Origin: Acidobacteriota bacterium | GTDB taxonomy: Bacteria; Acidobacteriota; Terriglobia; Versatilivoradales; Versatilivoraceae | Length of the DNA stretch: 52,961 nt | Reading direction: 5' to 3' | NCBI GenBank assembly: GCA_009841055.1 | Contig: VXMN01000122.1 | Coordinates: forward strand, 1-52,961 | Shown: piece by piece, positions 8,934 to 17,460 of the stretch | How the letters are laid out: each line of letters opens with the position of its first letter | Numbering within the stretch: position 1 is the stretch's first letter | The notes under the pieces: generated by a model | The model's input: the letters and a program-made list of their open reading frames with translations, nothing else | Database searches by the model: none | Told to the model about the DNA's origin: nothing | Made by a program: the position numbers and the translations under genes

Positions 8934-11747
8934 ATGAGACCGTTGCTGAACATTGTCATCCTGATCTTCCTCTGTTGGCCCATCGGGGCCTCCGGGGGCG
9001 AGTCCCACCAGGCCTGGCTGCACCATACCGACTTCGAGGACTTCGCCGGCGGAACCCTCGAGGACGGCGGGGCCAACCTCTATGTCACCCGCTCGGGCTC
9101 GGTGCGCATGATCCACACGCTGGACCTGAACAATGACGGCTACCTCGACATCTTCGTGGCCCAGGACCACAACCAGTTGGAGAACGAAGACCTCCTGATC
9201 TACTGGGGAACCCCGCAGGGACCGCGGTCGATCCTGCCGCCCCTGCCCGACCAGCAGCCGCTGGGCAAGCTGTTGCGGGAAATCCGCGCCCGGGACGGCG
9301 GCGTCACCCGGCTACCCACCGATGGAGGAGGCCCCTCACTGCTGGCCGACCTCAACGGGGACGGCTACCTGGAGATCGTCTTCTGCAACTTCATCCATAA
9401 CTACTCGGTCCACATGCAGGCCCTGATCTACTGGGGAAGCCCCGAGGGATACGAGCCGAATCGGAGGACGGAGCTGCCTACCCTGATGGCCTCCGATGTG
9501 GAAGCCGCCGACTTCAACCGGGACGGCTACCTGGACCTGGTCTTCGCCAACAACGGCACCGAGGGGGGTGAGCGCTTTGGACACGCCCACCACCTGGAAT
9601 CCTACATCTACTGGAACGGCCCGACCGGGTTCTCCACCGAGCGCCGAAGCTCCATCCCCAGCATCAGCGCCGTGGACTGCGAAGCCGGAGACCTGAACGG
9701 CGACGGCTACCCGGAACTGGTTTTCCTCAACAACAACGCCAAGGAGAAGAGCGTCTACCTCTACTGGGGAGGCGCCGAGGGGTTTTCGGAGTCCCGCCGT
9801 CAAGTTCACCAGTGGGGCGATCTGCTGGGGGCCGAACTGGCCGACCTGAACGGCGACGGGTCCCTCGACCTGGCAATGACCCACCGGGACAACCGGGCCG
9901 AAGTCCGCCGGGGCAACGCCGAGGGTTTCGAGGAGGAGCCGTGGCGCCAATACCCCACCCGGGGAGCAACCACCCTCGGCGTGAATGACCTCAACCGGGA
10001 TGGATTTGGCGACCTGGTTTTCCCCAACCGGAAGGGGGAGTTTTCCTACATCTATTGGGGAAGCTCGACCGGTCCCTCCACTCAGGAAATGCTGAAGCTT
10101 CCCACCCTGCATGCGGCGGCGGCCGCCTTCCGGGACTTCAACGGCGACGGATGGGTCGACCTGGCCTTCGCCAACGAACAGGACGGCCGCACCTATGACG
10201 TCAACTCCTACATCTACTGGAATGGTCCCGAGGGCTTCGACCCTGCCTATCGCCTGGAACTGCAGAGTTTCGGCGCGGTCAGCCTCCAGGCCGACGACCT
10301 GAACCTCGACGGCCATGCCGACCTGGTCCTGGTCAACCGCAACACGGGCAGCGAGGCCTCCATCCCATCCCTCATCTACTGGGGCAACCCCAACCACCAC
10401 TATTCGCAGGCAGCCCTGTCCACGCTTCCCTTCTCCATGTCGGCGCCTGCCATTGCCGACCTCGATCAGGACGGCTGGGTGGACGTGGCCTTCCCCGTGG
10501 GCCGGATCTACTGGGGGGGGCACCAGGGCTACAGCCAGGGGCACAGCCAGGATCTGTCGGTCCCCTCGGGATACGGCGCCGCCACCGCCGACCTGAACCG
10601 GGACGGCTACCTGGACCTGGTGATTTCCGCCGGCACGGCCTACGGGGAGCCCAAGCCGAAGGGCATTATCCTGTGGGGAGGCCGGGACGGCTACGATTGG
10701 TCAGGGCGAAGCGAGCTGAAGCTCGACACCCTGATCAGCCAGAGTCCTACCGTCGCCGACCTGAACAAGGACGGCTTCCTGGACCTGGTCTTCTGCGACG
10801 TGGACGGTCCTCGGGTGGAGATCTTCTGGGGGACGGACCGGGGAACCTTCAGCCGGCGTCATCACTCCGCGCTCAAGGTCCAGCCTTCCTCCACGGTGGA
10901 AGTCGCCGACCTGAATGCCGACGGCTGGCTGGACATGATCGTGGGCGGCGGCTGGGACTCCGAGCAGTTCGGGCGGCCGACCCGACACATCTCGATCCTG
11001 TGGGGAGGCCGGGAGGGCTATTCCGAGGACCGGATGCTGCGCCTGGAGGGCTACGACCCCCTGGAACACGCCGTGGCCGATCTCAACCGGGACGGGTTCC
11101 TGGACATCGTCACCAGCAACTATCACGCCTACTTCACCCGCAGCATCCCCGCCTTCATCTACTGGGGCTCGGCCGAGGGAAGCTACAGTGAGTCCCGCCG
11201 CAGCCACCTGCCCGCCGAGTCCTCGGGGGCCCTGACGGTGGCCGACCTCAACCAGGACGACTGGTACGACATCGTGGTCTTCAACCATCTGGACCAGGGC
11301 GACCACGGCGCCGGGGCCTACATCTACTGGGGCGGCCCCAAGGGTTACTCCGCCGAACGGCGCCACTGGTTCCAGACCTTCGGCCCCCACTTCGGCGCCC
11401 GCAAGGATATCGGGAACATCTATGACCGCAAGCTCCGGGAATCCTACCGCTCAGTCCCCATTCAACTGCCGGAGGGCAAGAAGGCCAGCCGTCTTCGCTG
11501 GGAGGCGTCCACTCCCCACGGAACCGGGGTCCTGCTTCAAGTGCGCAGCGCCGCCTCCGAGTCGGGGCTGACGGATGCCGCCTGGACCGGACCGGGAGGG
11601 GATGCCGGTCACTTCAAGGATTCGGGAGCCGCCCTGAGCCTGCCCGCAAGCCACCGCTGGCTCCAATACCGCGCCACCCTCACCACCCCCAACGGAGGCA
11701 GCACCCCGGTGCTGGAAGCGGTGCATATCGACGTGCGTGGGGAATGA
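8934..11747 (+). CDS. Secreted FG-GAP/VCBS repeat protein with 14 calcium-binding repeats
   Basis: The 937-residue protein begins with a signal peptide (MRPLLNIVILIFLCWPIGAS). Its body is an array of FG-GAP repeats of about 55-60 residues, each with a calcium loop of the type DLNxDGxxDLV and most followed by a YWG strand. I count 14 loops, from LDLNNDGYLDIF near residue 60 to ADLNQDDWYDIVV near residue 770. Such arrays fold as integrin-like beta-propellers, so two seven-bladed propellers are plausible. After the array a beta-rich C-terminal region of about 120 residues (RKLRESYRSVPIQLPEGKK onward) looks like an accessory sandwich. No catalytic domain is visible; surface binding is likely. The gene is transcribed divergently from the ThDP enzyme. 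Confidence 0.9.
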   Translation: MRPLLNIVILIFLCWPIGASGGESHQAWLHHTDFEDFAGGTLEDGGANLYVTRSGSVRMIHTLDLNNDGYLDIFVAQDHNQLENEDLLIYWGTPQGPRSILPPLPDQQPLGKLLREIRARDGGVTRLPTDGGGPSLLADLNGDGYLEIVFCNFIHNYSVHMQALIYWGSPEGYEPNRRTELPTLMASDVEAADFNRDGYLDLVFANNGTEGGERFGHAHHLESYIYWNGPTGFSTERRSSIPSISAVDCEAGDLNGDGYPELVFLNNNAKEKSVYLYWGGAEGFSESRRQVHQWGDLLGAELADLNGDGSLDLAMTHRDNRAEVRRGNAEGFEEEPWRQYPTRGATTLGVNDLNRDGFGDLVFPNRKGEFSYIYWGSSTGPSTQEMLKLPTLHAAAAAFRDFNGDGWVDLAFANEQDGRTYDVNSYIYWNGPEGFDPAYRLELQSFGAVSLQADDLNLDGHADLVLVNRNTGSEASIPSLIYWGNPNHHYSQAALSTLPFSMSAPAIADLDQDGWVDVAFPVGRIYWGGHQGYSQGHSQDLSVPSGYGAATADLNRDGYLDLVISAGTAYGEPKPKGIILWGGRDGYDWSGRSELKLDTLISQSPTVADLNKDGFLDLVFCDVDGPRVEIFWGTDRGTFSRRHHSALKVQPSSTVEVADLNADGWLDMIVGGGWDSEQFGRPTRHISILWGGREGYSEDRMLRLEGYDPLEHAVADLNRDGFLDIVTSNYHAYFTRSIPAFIYWGSAEGSYSESRRSHLPAESSGALTVADLNQDDWYDIVVFNHLDQGDHGAGAYIYWGGPKGYSAERRHWFQTFGPHFGARKDIGNIYDRKLRESYRSVPIQLPEGKKASRLRWEASTPHGTGVLLQVRSAASESGLTDAAWTGPGGDAGHFKDSGAALSLPASHRWLQYRATLTTPNGGSTPVLEAVHIDVRGE

Positions 11748-11748
11748 G

Positions 11749-12564
11749 CTAGTGCTGATCCCGCCTGGGCGGGATGGGGGTGGCCCTGAGTTCCCGGATC
11801 AGCTCGATCAGCCCTTCAATCGCCGCCTCCAGGAACTGTCGTCCCTTCTCGACTGTCGCCTTGGTGGCGTCCCCCTTGACTCCGCTGGCGCTCTGTGAGC
11901 TCCAGTAGGGCACCAACTGGGCCACCGAGCCCCGGGGGTGGCTCCCGGCCAGCAGGTCGTACTGGAAGCTGGGCGGGAGCGGGGACCGTTCGTCCACGGC
12001 CTTGTCCATCTCCACCAGCTCCGGCTTCAGGGCCAGGTAGAGCGAGGTCTCGTATTCCCCGGCGTGGGAGGTTCCCCCGAAGTCGGACTCCCGCAGCCTG
12101 GCTCCCAGATCCTTCACCTTGCGAAGACCCCAGTGGTTCACGGTGGCGCAAAGAATCTTCCCCTCGTATTCGAGGTTGGAGAGTCGGGCGGAAAGATCCA
12201 GGGGGGAGGTGTTGCTCCCGTGGCCGTTGACCACCAGGATGCGTTTGAAGCCGTGGTGGGCCAGGCTGCAGCAGACATCCTTCACATAGCGGATGAAGGT
12301 GTCCCAGCCGATGGTGAGGGTGCCGTGGAAATCCATGTGGTGGGGGCTGTAGCCGTGGGCCACGGCCGGCACCACCAGGGATTCGGAGGGAATGCGGGCC
12401 ACGGCCCGCTCGCAGATCTCCGTGCATAGCCGGACGTCCACATCCACCGGCAGGTGGGGCCCGTGGTCCTCGTAGGTGGCCACCGGCAGCACCGCCACCC
12501 GATCCTGTGCGGCGGCATCCCGAATCTCATACCAGATCATCTCGGCGAAGCGGTACTTTTTCAC
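11749..12564 (-). CDS. Creatininase family amidohydrolase
   Basis: The 271-residue protein belongs to the creatininase family of metal-dependent cyclic amidohydrolases. The metal-binding signature ATYEDHGPHLPVDVDVRL corresponds to the family ExHGPHLPxxxD, NGHGSNTSPL to NGHGGN, and HAGEYETSLYLAL to HAGExETS, so the active-site residues are all present. The GTG at 12564 is chosen because GGAGGG lies directly upstream (spacing is short, about 4 nt); a TTG at 12597 and an ATG at 12540 are alternatives. The gene ends one base from the stop of the opposing FG-GAP gene and follows the M19 dipeptidase gene on the same strand. True creatinine hydrolysis is not implied. Confidence 0.9.
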   Translation of the reverse strand: MKKYRFAEMIWYEIRDAAAQDRVAVLPVATYEDHGPHLPVDVDVRLCTEICERAVARIPSESLVVPAVAHGYSPHHMDFHGTLTIGWDTFIRYVKDVCCSLAHHGFKRILVVNGHGSNTSPLDLSARLSNLEYEGKILCATVNHWGLRKVKDLGARLRESDFGGTSHAGEYETSLYLALKPELVEMDKAVDERSPLPPSFQYDLLAGSHPRGSVAQLVPYWSSQSASGVKGDATKATVEKGRQFLEAAIEGLIELIRELRATPIPPRRDQH

Positions 12565-12684
12565 GTCCCCTCCCGCAGGCGTCGTTAAAGGCGTCAATTT
12601 ACGGATCTCCGACCCTCACTCCCCATTCGCAAAGTGCAAGGCGCACGACCCCCCGTCCGCGCGGGACGGTCCCGGCAGGTCCCG

Positions 12685-13785
12685 CTATCGCCAGGCCTCC
12701 CGGAAGAAGCGCAGGGCGTTGCCGCTCAGGATGCCCTCCGCGACCTCCTCCCCGTACCCGGCCTTGCCGATCACCGCCGGAAACCCCTGCAGGTCGGCGA
12801 TGGTGTCCACGTCGGTGGGCGTGACCTCGGCTCCGAAGCCCCCGTCCATGTCGGTTCCGATGGAGATGTTTTCGAGCGAGCCGCCGGCCAGTTCCCCGAT
12901 GTGCTCGATATGGGGGATCAGCCCCTCCATGCCGTACTTGGAGACATAGGTCGATCGGTCGGGCTTGTTTTCCCACACCACCTCGGGATCGATGAACATC
13001 TGGCAGAAAACCATGCCGATGATGCCGCCCCGGCGCACCAGCTCCCGGATCATGTCGTCGGTCAGGTGGCGCTGCCCCCGAACCACGGACCGGCAGACGC
13101 AGTGGGAAGCCATCACCGGGCCGTCCCAGATCTCCAGGGACTCCCAGACGGCCTGGTCGGCCATGTGGGTGATGTCCAGGACCATCCCGGCCTCTCGCAT
13201 GGCTCGGTAGAGGTCCTTGGCCGGAGGCTTCAGGCCGCCCACGGTATTGGTGCCGTGGATGTAGGTGTTGTGTCCGAAGTGAGCCGGTCCCACCACGCGA
13301 AGTCCGGCGTCCCACCAGAACTCCACGTCATCGGGATCGATGATGGGGTCGGCGCTCTCCATGGACAGCACATGATAGATGGGAGTGTCGTCCTTCGGGT
13401 CTTTCCAGGCCTCCACGGCTTCGTTCAGGTCCTGAAGGGACTTGATCGGCTTGATCTGGCCCCGTCGAGCCATCACCTGGTAGTAGGCCAGGTGGCCGCG
13501 GCCCACGCCGATGGCCTGCTCCTGGGTTCTCATGCCGTCGCGCATAGCTCCCCGCCGGCCGTCAATCCGGGACATGATGGTGCTCAGCATGATGCCCACG
13601 CTTCCCCGGCGCATCTCCGGGAAAGTGACCGTGCACAGGCCCACGTTGTAGTCGGAAGCCACCTGGGGAGGCTCGCCGGCCTCCTGTTCCCTCACCTGGT
13701 GGGCGGTCAGGGTGAGGTTTCGATTCCAGAAAAGGGCATCCCAGGCCAGGTCCAGGTGCAAGTCGATGATCAGGGGTTGTGACAT
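12685..13785 (-). CDS. Peptidase M19 (membrane/renal dipeptidase family)
   Basis: The 366-residue protein is a zinc amidohydrolase of the M19 dipeptidase family, acting on dipeptides including D-residue or dehydro-peptides. DLHLDLAWD (residues 8-16) is the N-terminal H-x-D metal motif. The bridging glutamate is in LSMESAD; later ligands are visible in DITHMAD and ASHCVCRSVV. The GTDMDGGFG stretch carries the late Asp. There is no signal peptide from the chosen ATG at 13785, which has GGAG five to six nt upstream; an N-terminal extension in the same frame is low-complexity and unlikely to be translated. The creatininase-family gene lies about 120 nt downstream on the same strand. Confidence 0.92.
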   Translation of the reverse strand: MSQPLIIDLHLDLAWDALFWNRNLTLTAHQVREQEAGEPPQVASDYNVGLCTVTFPEMRRGSVGIMLSTIMSRIDGRRGAMRDGMRTQEQAIGVGRGHLAYYQVMARRGQIKPIKSLQDLNEAVEAWKDPKDDTPIYHVLSMESADPIIDPDDVEFWWDAGLRVVGPAHFGHNTYIHGTNTVGGLKPPAKDLYRAMREAGMVLDITHMADQAVWESLEIWDGPVMASHCVCRSVVRGQRHLTDDMIRELVRRGGIIGMVFCQMFIDPEVVWENKPDRSTYVSKYGMEGLIPHIEHIGELAGGSLENISIGTDMDGGFGAEVTPTDVDTIADLQGFPAVIGKAGYGEEVAEGILSGNALRFFREAWR

Positions 13786-13930
13786 GGGTTCTCCAGGAAA
13801 GGGTCGGACCGGAAGTGGAAGTGACGCGGGAAGGGCCGGGCTTGCAACCTGTCCCCTGCGCCCCTCCGCGGACCGGTTGGGAATTGTCACACAAGGCCGC
13901 TGGCGATGCAAATGGGGTGCCCCCGGGAGC

Positions 13931-13947
13931 GCGGGCGTCCCGCCCGC
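13931..13947. repeat. GCGGGCG-TCC-CGCCCGC hairpin
   Basis: A perfect 7-bp stem with a 3-nt loop lies in the spacer upstream of the M19 gene. The wider context GGAGCGCGGGCGTCCCGCCCGC resembles a short motif I have seen repeated in intergenic regions of other environmental genomes; within this window I see one copy only. Confidence 0.5.
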
Positions 13948-14053
13948 ATCCTTATTCCTGCCGGCGCCTCCTTCCCGCCGGACCCCGGCCGCCCCGGCTC
14001 CCGGTTGAGTCCTCCGCCACAGGCACTGTGGTAAGATTCCCCCTCCTCAAGTA

Positions 14054-14169
14054 GGGGACGTTGTTGAATTACTGGAATTGCTTGGATCGGCGGATCCCGA
14101 ATTCCGGCAGTCCAACACCGTCCCCCACTCTACACTTGCAAGTTATTCCAGTAATTCAACAACGTCCCC
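14054..14169. mobile_element. 116-bp terminal-inverted-repeat element (MITE- or REP-like)
   Basis: The ends are perfect 25-bp inverted repeats: 14054-14078 starts GGGGACGTTGTTGAATTACT and 14145-14169 is its exact reverse complement ending in AACAACGTCCCC. Pairing extends imperfectly a further 8 or so bases inward. The 66-bp interior has no coding capacity, so the element is non-autonomous. GGGGAC/GTCCCC ends and a hairpin-forming body resemble sequences mobilised by REP-associated tyrosine transposases (IS200/IS605 relatives); no transposase gene is in this window. The right end abuts the ATG at 14170 of the sialidase-like gene. Confidence 0.7.
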
Positions 14170-14184
14170 ATGCCAAATCGCACC

Positions 14185-15345
14185 ATGAACGCCCTGAAAC
14201 CAGCCTATGCGTGCAGGACCCGCTTTGGAAAATCCCTAACGCGCCTCTGCCTCTGCAGCGCCGCCCTCCTGCTTGCCTCCCTGGCCCGGATGGAGGCGGC
14301 TCCGGCAGACGAGGTTCACCTGTTCCGATCCCTCCAAGCCGATCGGAACCGCGTCTACGAGGGGGCGCCGGGAAGCGGCGGGGGCCATCCCCTGGTCTGC
14401 CAACTGGGCAACGGCGAGGTTCTGGCCGTATTTCAGGCGTGGAACGCGGATTCCGACTGGCGGATTTTATCGTCCCGGTCGGGAGACGAAGGGCTTCATT
14501 GGAGCGAGCCCCGGGTCCTGGTGGACGGCCCCGACAGCGAGGGAAACCTGGCTCTGGGAGTGCTGCGGGACGGCACCGTGCTGTTGGGCTATGAGACCTT
14601 CCAGATCCTGCGAGGCAAGGATGGTCCCCCGGCCCGCTATCTCGCCTACCAGGTCATGCGCTCCACCGACCACGGCAGGAGCTGGAGTGCTCCCGTAAAG
14701 ATTCCCCACGATCCCGACTCGCTGGCCCTGGCGTCCTATTCCTCCATCCTCCAGCTTCCCGATGGCACCGTCCTTATGCCTCTCTACGCTTACGTCGAGG
14801 GCGAGGAAGGCGAGACCGGCCAGCAGCCGTCCCCCAGGCACTTCAGCTACGTGTACCGCTCCCGCGACGGCGGCCGGAGCTGGGGAGACCGCAGCCTGGT
14901 TGCCGCCGGCTTCAACGAGACCAACCTGGTCCGTCTGAAATCGGGGAAGCTGCTGGCGGCGATGCGGGAAGAGCAGAAGCCCCCCGGACGGAGCGCCCTG
15001 GCCGAATCGACCGACGGGGGCCGCCAGTGGAGCCGGCCGCGTTACGTCACGGGAGCCAGCCAACACCCGGCCAGCCTCCTGCAGACGCCCGACGGCACCG
15101 TTGTTCTGAGCCACGGGGTGCGCCACCCACCCTATGGCGCCCAGGCACTCCTCAGCCAGGACGACGGGCACACCTGGGACCGGACCCGAAAGATCATGCT
15201 CGGGTACCACTCCTGGGGCGGCGGCGGTTATCCCTGCACCATCCGCCTGGACTCGGGCCACCTGCTGACCCTCTACTACGGGAACTCCCGCCAGGGTGGA
15301 CAGAGTTTTCCCTTTGTGGAGGCCGTGCGCTGGAACCTGCCGTGA
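14185..15345 (+). CDS. Secreted sialidase-like (BNR/Asp-box) six-bladed propeller protein
   Basis: The 386-residue product has an N-terminal signal peptide (hydrophobic core LCLCSAALLLASLA) and at least five Asp-boxes: SGDEGLHW, STDHGRSW, SRDGGRSW, STDGGRQW and SQDDGHTW. This is the plan of sialidase-superfamily propellers, many of which in environmental bacteria are exo-glycosidases or uncharacterised. The arginine triad cannot be assigned safely by eye. ATGs occur at 14170 and 14185; neither has a ribosome binding site because an inverted-repeat element ends at 14169. The enolase-superfamily dehydratase follows 46 nt downstream on the same strand, which suggests a sugar-acid catabolic unit. 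Confidence 0.85.
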   Translation: MNALKPAYACRTRFGKSLTRLCLCSAALLLASLARMEAAPADEVHLFRSLQADRNRVYEGAPGSGGGHPLVCQLGNGEVLAVFQAWNADSDWRILSSRSGDEGLHWSEPRVLVDGPDSEGNLALGVLRDGTVLLGYETFQILRGKDGPPARYLAYQVMRSTDHGRSWSAPVKIPHDPDSLALASYSSILQLPDGTVLMPLYAYVEGEEGETGQQPSPRHFSYVYRSRDGGRSWGDRSLVAAGFNETNLVRLKSGKLLAAMREEQKPPGRSALAESTDGGRQWSRPRYVTGASQHPASLLQTPDGTVVLSHGVRHPPYGAQALLSQDDGHTWDRTRKIMLGYHSWGGGGYPCTIRLDSGHLLTLYYGNSRQGGQSFPFVEAVRWNLP

Positions 15346-15391
15346 TCTATCCGCCTTCTCTGCCAGTCAGGCCATCCCGGGAGAGTCAACC

Positions 15392-16546
15392 GTGAAAATC
15401 ACCGATCTGAAAGTGTTCCACATGGCCGGAGGCCACGCCAACTGGATCTTCGTGAAGCTCTACACCGACGTGGGCCTGACCGGCGTGGGGGAGTCCTCCA
15501 TGGAGCGCCACGACCCGCTCCTGATCCGGGCGTTGGAGTCCTTCAGAGACTTTCTCGTCGGCAAGGATCCCCACCGGATCGAGCTGATCTGGAACTCCCT
15601 CTACAAGCAGACCTTCTGGTACGGGCAGCTCATCCAACTGGCCGCCTTGAGCGGGGTGGAGCAGGCCCTGTGGGACATCAAGGGCAAGGCTCTGGGGGTT
15701 CCCGTCCACGAGCTGCTGGGAGGGCGCCTGAGGGACCGGGTTCGGGCCTACGCCAATGCCTGGGCTTTCCAGGGGGTGGTGACCGAGACCAAGGACGAGG
15801 ACACCCCCGAATCGGTGGCCCGCCAGGCCCAGGCCATGGTGGATCAGGGATTTACGGCCATGAAATGGGACCCTTTCCGAGACGGCGGACAGGTCATCTC
15901 CAGGAGCGAGGAGAACTACGCCCTGGAGTCGGTCCAGGCGGTCCGCGAAGCCGTGGGGCCCGACATCGATCTGCTCATCGAATGCCACGGCCGATTCAAC
16001 ATGTGGAGCGCCATTCGCATCGCCCACAAGCTGGAACCGCTGGATCCCTTCTTCTACGAGGAGCCCATCCCGCCCGACAACATCGACGCCATGGCCGAGG
16101 TGCAGCGGGCCATACGCATCCCCGTCGCCACCGGCGAGCGCCTCTACACCCGCTGGGACTTCCGGCCGCTGCTGGAAAAGCAGGCCGCCCGCATCATCCA
16201 GCCCGACATCTGCCACGCCGGCGGCATCCTGGAACTGAAGAAGATCGCGGCCATGGCCGAGACCTACTACGTCAGCGTCCAGCCCCACAACTCCAACGGC
16301 CCCTTGTCCACCGTGGCCAGCCTGCACCTGGACGCCTGCATTCCCAACGTTCAGATCCAGGAATTCTTCTACCCCTACCTCGAGCGCTACAACCAGGTCA
16401 TCACCGAGCCCATCGAGTACCGCGACGGCTACCTCACCATTCCCCAGGGTCCCGGACTGGGCACCGACATCGACGAAGAAGCCATCCGCAGGCATCCCCC
16501 CATGAAGATCCCCCAGGAAGCCACCTGGATGGGTTCCTACTGGTAG
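15392..16546 (+). CDS. Mandelate racemase/muconate lactonizing family dehydratase (galactonate dehydratase-like)
   Basis: The 384-residue protein is an enolase-superfamily enzyme of the mandelate-racemase/DgoD branch, which removes water from sugar acids. KITDLKVF at the N terminus starts the capping domain. In the barrel, LLIECHGRF supplies the first metal ligand and the E-x-H catalytic histidine, FFYEEPIPPDN the second ligand, and ATGERLYTRWDF the third. QPHNSNGPLSTVAS carries the late His. The start is GTG at 15392 with GGGAGAG six to seven nt upstream; no ATG is near. D-galactonate or a related acid is the likely substrate class. It lies downstream of the sialidase-like gene and may be co-transcribed with it. 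Confidence 0.9.
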   Translation: MKITDLKVFHMAGGHANWIFVKLYTDVGLTGVGESSMERHDPLLIRALESFRDFLVGKDPHRIELIWNSLYKQTFWYGQLIQLAALSGVEQALWDIKGKALGVPVHELLGGRLRDRVRAYANAWAFQGVVTETKDEDTPESVARQAQAMVDQGFTAMKWDPFRDGGQVISRSEENYALESVQAVREAVGPDIDLLIECHGRFNMWSAIRIAHKLEPLDPFFYEEPIPPDNIDAMAEVQRAIRIPVATGERLYTRWDFRPLLEKQAARIIQPDICHAGGILELKKIAAMAETYYVSVQPHNSNGPLSTVASLHLDACIPNVQIQEFFYPYLERYNQVITEPIEYRDGYLTIPQGPGLGTDIDEEAIRRHPPMKIPQEATWMGSYW

Positions 16547-16601
16547 GGGCAGGCGGAGCTGGCATCGCTGATGGTGAGGGTGGGCACAAATAGCTCTCCG
16601 A

Positions 16602-16630
16602 TTTACAATTTTTCTTATTAGCTATATTAT
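16602..16630 (+). promoter_or_regulatory. Sigma70-like promoter of the toxin-antitoxin pair
   Basis: TTTACA (16602-16607) and TATTAT (16625-16630) are separated by 17 nt, directly upstream of the antitoxin ribosome binding site AAGGAG (16648-16653). The region is A+T-rich in an otherwise G+C-rich window. Confidence 0.65.
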
Positions 16631-16636
16631 TAGCTA
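16616..16636. promoter_or_regulatory. Direct repeat, probable antitoxin operator
   Basis: TATTAGCTA occurs at 16616-16624 and again at 16628-16636, overlapping the -10 element. The second copy is part of the palindrome TTAGCTAA. Phd-family antitoxins autoregulate by binding such short repeats at their own promoter, so this is a plausible operator. Confidence 0.5.
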
Positions 16637-16659
16637 ATCTGATTGTAAAGGAGTTGGCG

Positions 16660-16893
16660 ATGATCACCGTGAATGTCCATGAAGCTAAAACCAACCTGTC
16701 GCGCCTATTGGCCCAAGCCGAGGCAGGCGAGGAGGTCATCATTGCCCGCAACGGCAAGCCGGTGGCGCGGATGGTACGGGTCCAAAAGCAGGGCAAACGG
16801 CAATTCGGCTCTATGAAGGGCCGGATAAGACTCGACGACAGCTTCTTCGACCCGCTACCGGAAGAGGAACTCGCCGCCTGGGAGGGTTACTGA
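16660..16893 (+). CDS. Type II antitoxin, Phd/YefM family
   Basis: The 77-residue protein has the standard Phd/YefM N-terminal DNA-binding dimer: ITVNVHEAKTNLSRLLAQAEAG followed by EEVIIARNGKPVARMVRV. The C-terminal tail (RLDDSFFDPLPEEELAAWEGY) is the toxin-neutralising helix and carries the Phe/Leu/Trp anchor pattern common in antitoxins of PIN toxins. ATG at 16660 has AAGGAG six nt upstream; a TTG two codons earlier is less likely. The stop lies three nt before the toxin start, so translation is coupled. It likely represses its own promoter through the adjacent direct repeats. Confidence 0.93.
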   Translation: MITVNVHEAKTNLSRLLAQAEAGEEVIIARNGKPVARMVRVQKQGKRQFGSMKGRIRLDDSFFDPLPEEELAAWEGY

Positions 16894-16896
16894 TCC

Positions 16897-17283
16897 TTGC
16901 GGCTACTGCTCGACACCCATGCGTTCTTTTGGTGGTGTGCCGGGAGCGGCCGGTTGTCGCTACCCGCCCGCCGGGCAATTGCGGATGAATCCAACGACGT
17001 GTTGATCAGCGCTGCAACGGCTTGGGAGATCGCCACCAAACATCGGATCGGTAGACTCCCGGACGCCGAGGCGCTGGCCCTCGACATCACAGGAGCAATC
17101 AGGGGACAGAACTTCGAAGAACTTCCAATCACCGTTGAAGACGCTGCCCGCGCCGGCGCCTTGCCGGGTCCCCATCGCGATCCCTTCGACAGAATACTCA
17201 TCGCCCAGGCGCTGGCCCGCAACCTGGTTTTCATATCCAATGAGTCTCCTTTCGACCGCTACGGCGTTCGCCGACTGTGGTAG
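16897..17283 (+). CDS. PIN-domain toxin (VapC-like ribonuclease)
   Basis: The 128-residue protein is a PIN-domain endoribonuclease toxin. The opening LLLDTHAFFWW carries the first catalytic Asp (D6). E44 sits in TAWEIATKHRIGRL, and HRDPFDRILIAQA supplies D95 and D98. VFISNESPFDRYGVRRLW closes the domain. It starts at a TTG three nt after the antitoxin stop; the coupled arrangement and alignment of the DTH motif support that start. Free toxin would cleave RNA and arrest growth when the labile antitoxin is lost. The pair is probably a horizontally acquired module, given its A+T-rich promoter. Confidence 0.92.
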   Translation: MRLLLDTHAFFWWCAGSGRLSLPARRAIADESNDVLISAATAWEIATKHRIGRLPDAEALALDITGAIRGQNFEELPITVEDAARAGALPGPHRDPFDRILIAQALARNLVFISNESPFDRYGVRRLW

Positions 17284-17340
17284 GGTTGGGCTATTCGTGT
17301 TCCCGCTTGTTGATCATCTATGAACGACAAAGGGTGTTGT

Positions 17341-17366
17341 CGATCATTTTCTTGAAAATGTGATCG
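17341..17366. terminator. Hairpin between convergent toxin and fic genes
   Basis: CGATCATTTTC, TT, GAAAATGTGATCG folds into a bulged hairpin with a perfect inner CATTTTC/GAAAATG stem. It lies between the ends of the convergent toxin and fic genes and could stop transcription from either side, but there is no clear T-run. Confidence 0.3.
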
Positions 17367-17427
17367 GCAAATGACGTTGCCTGCCAGAGATGCAACTCCC
17401 TCGCGAGCCCGAAGTGACTCGTCACAG

Positions 17428-17460
17428 CTTGTCATAGCTCCTTGTCATAGCTTGTCATAG
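17428..17460. repeat. Three short tandem copies of CTTGTCATAG
   Basis: CTTGTCATAG occurs at 17428-17437, 17441-17450 and 17451-17460, with spacing 13 then 10. The last copy overlaps the stop codon of the fic gene (TCA at 17455-17457 on this strand), so slippage here would change the C terminus. Confidence 0.6.

Larger units (their letters stand above)
13786..14184. other. Intergenic region with two hairpin elements
   Basis: This spacer between divergent genes holds a compact G+C hairpin at 13931-13947 (GCGGGCG, 3-nt loop, CGCCCGC) and the 116-bp inverted-repeat element at 14054-14169. No gene was found. Confidence 0.6.

Noticed and set aside
12634-13782. 382-codon open frame antisense to the M19 dipeptidase
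   Set aside because: The opposite strand has all metal-binding motifs of M19; the antisense product has no domain character or ribosome binding site.
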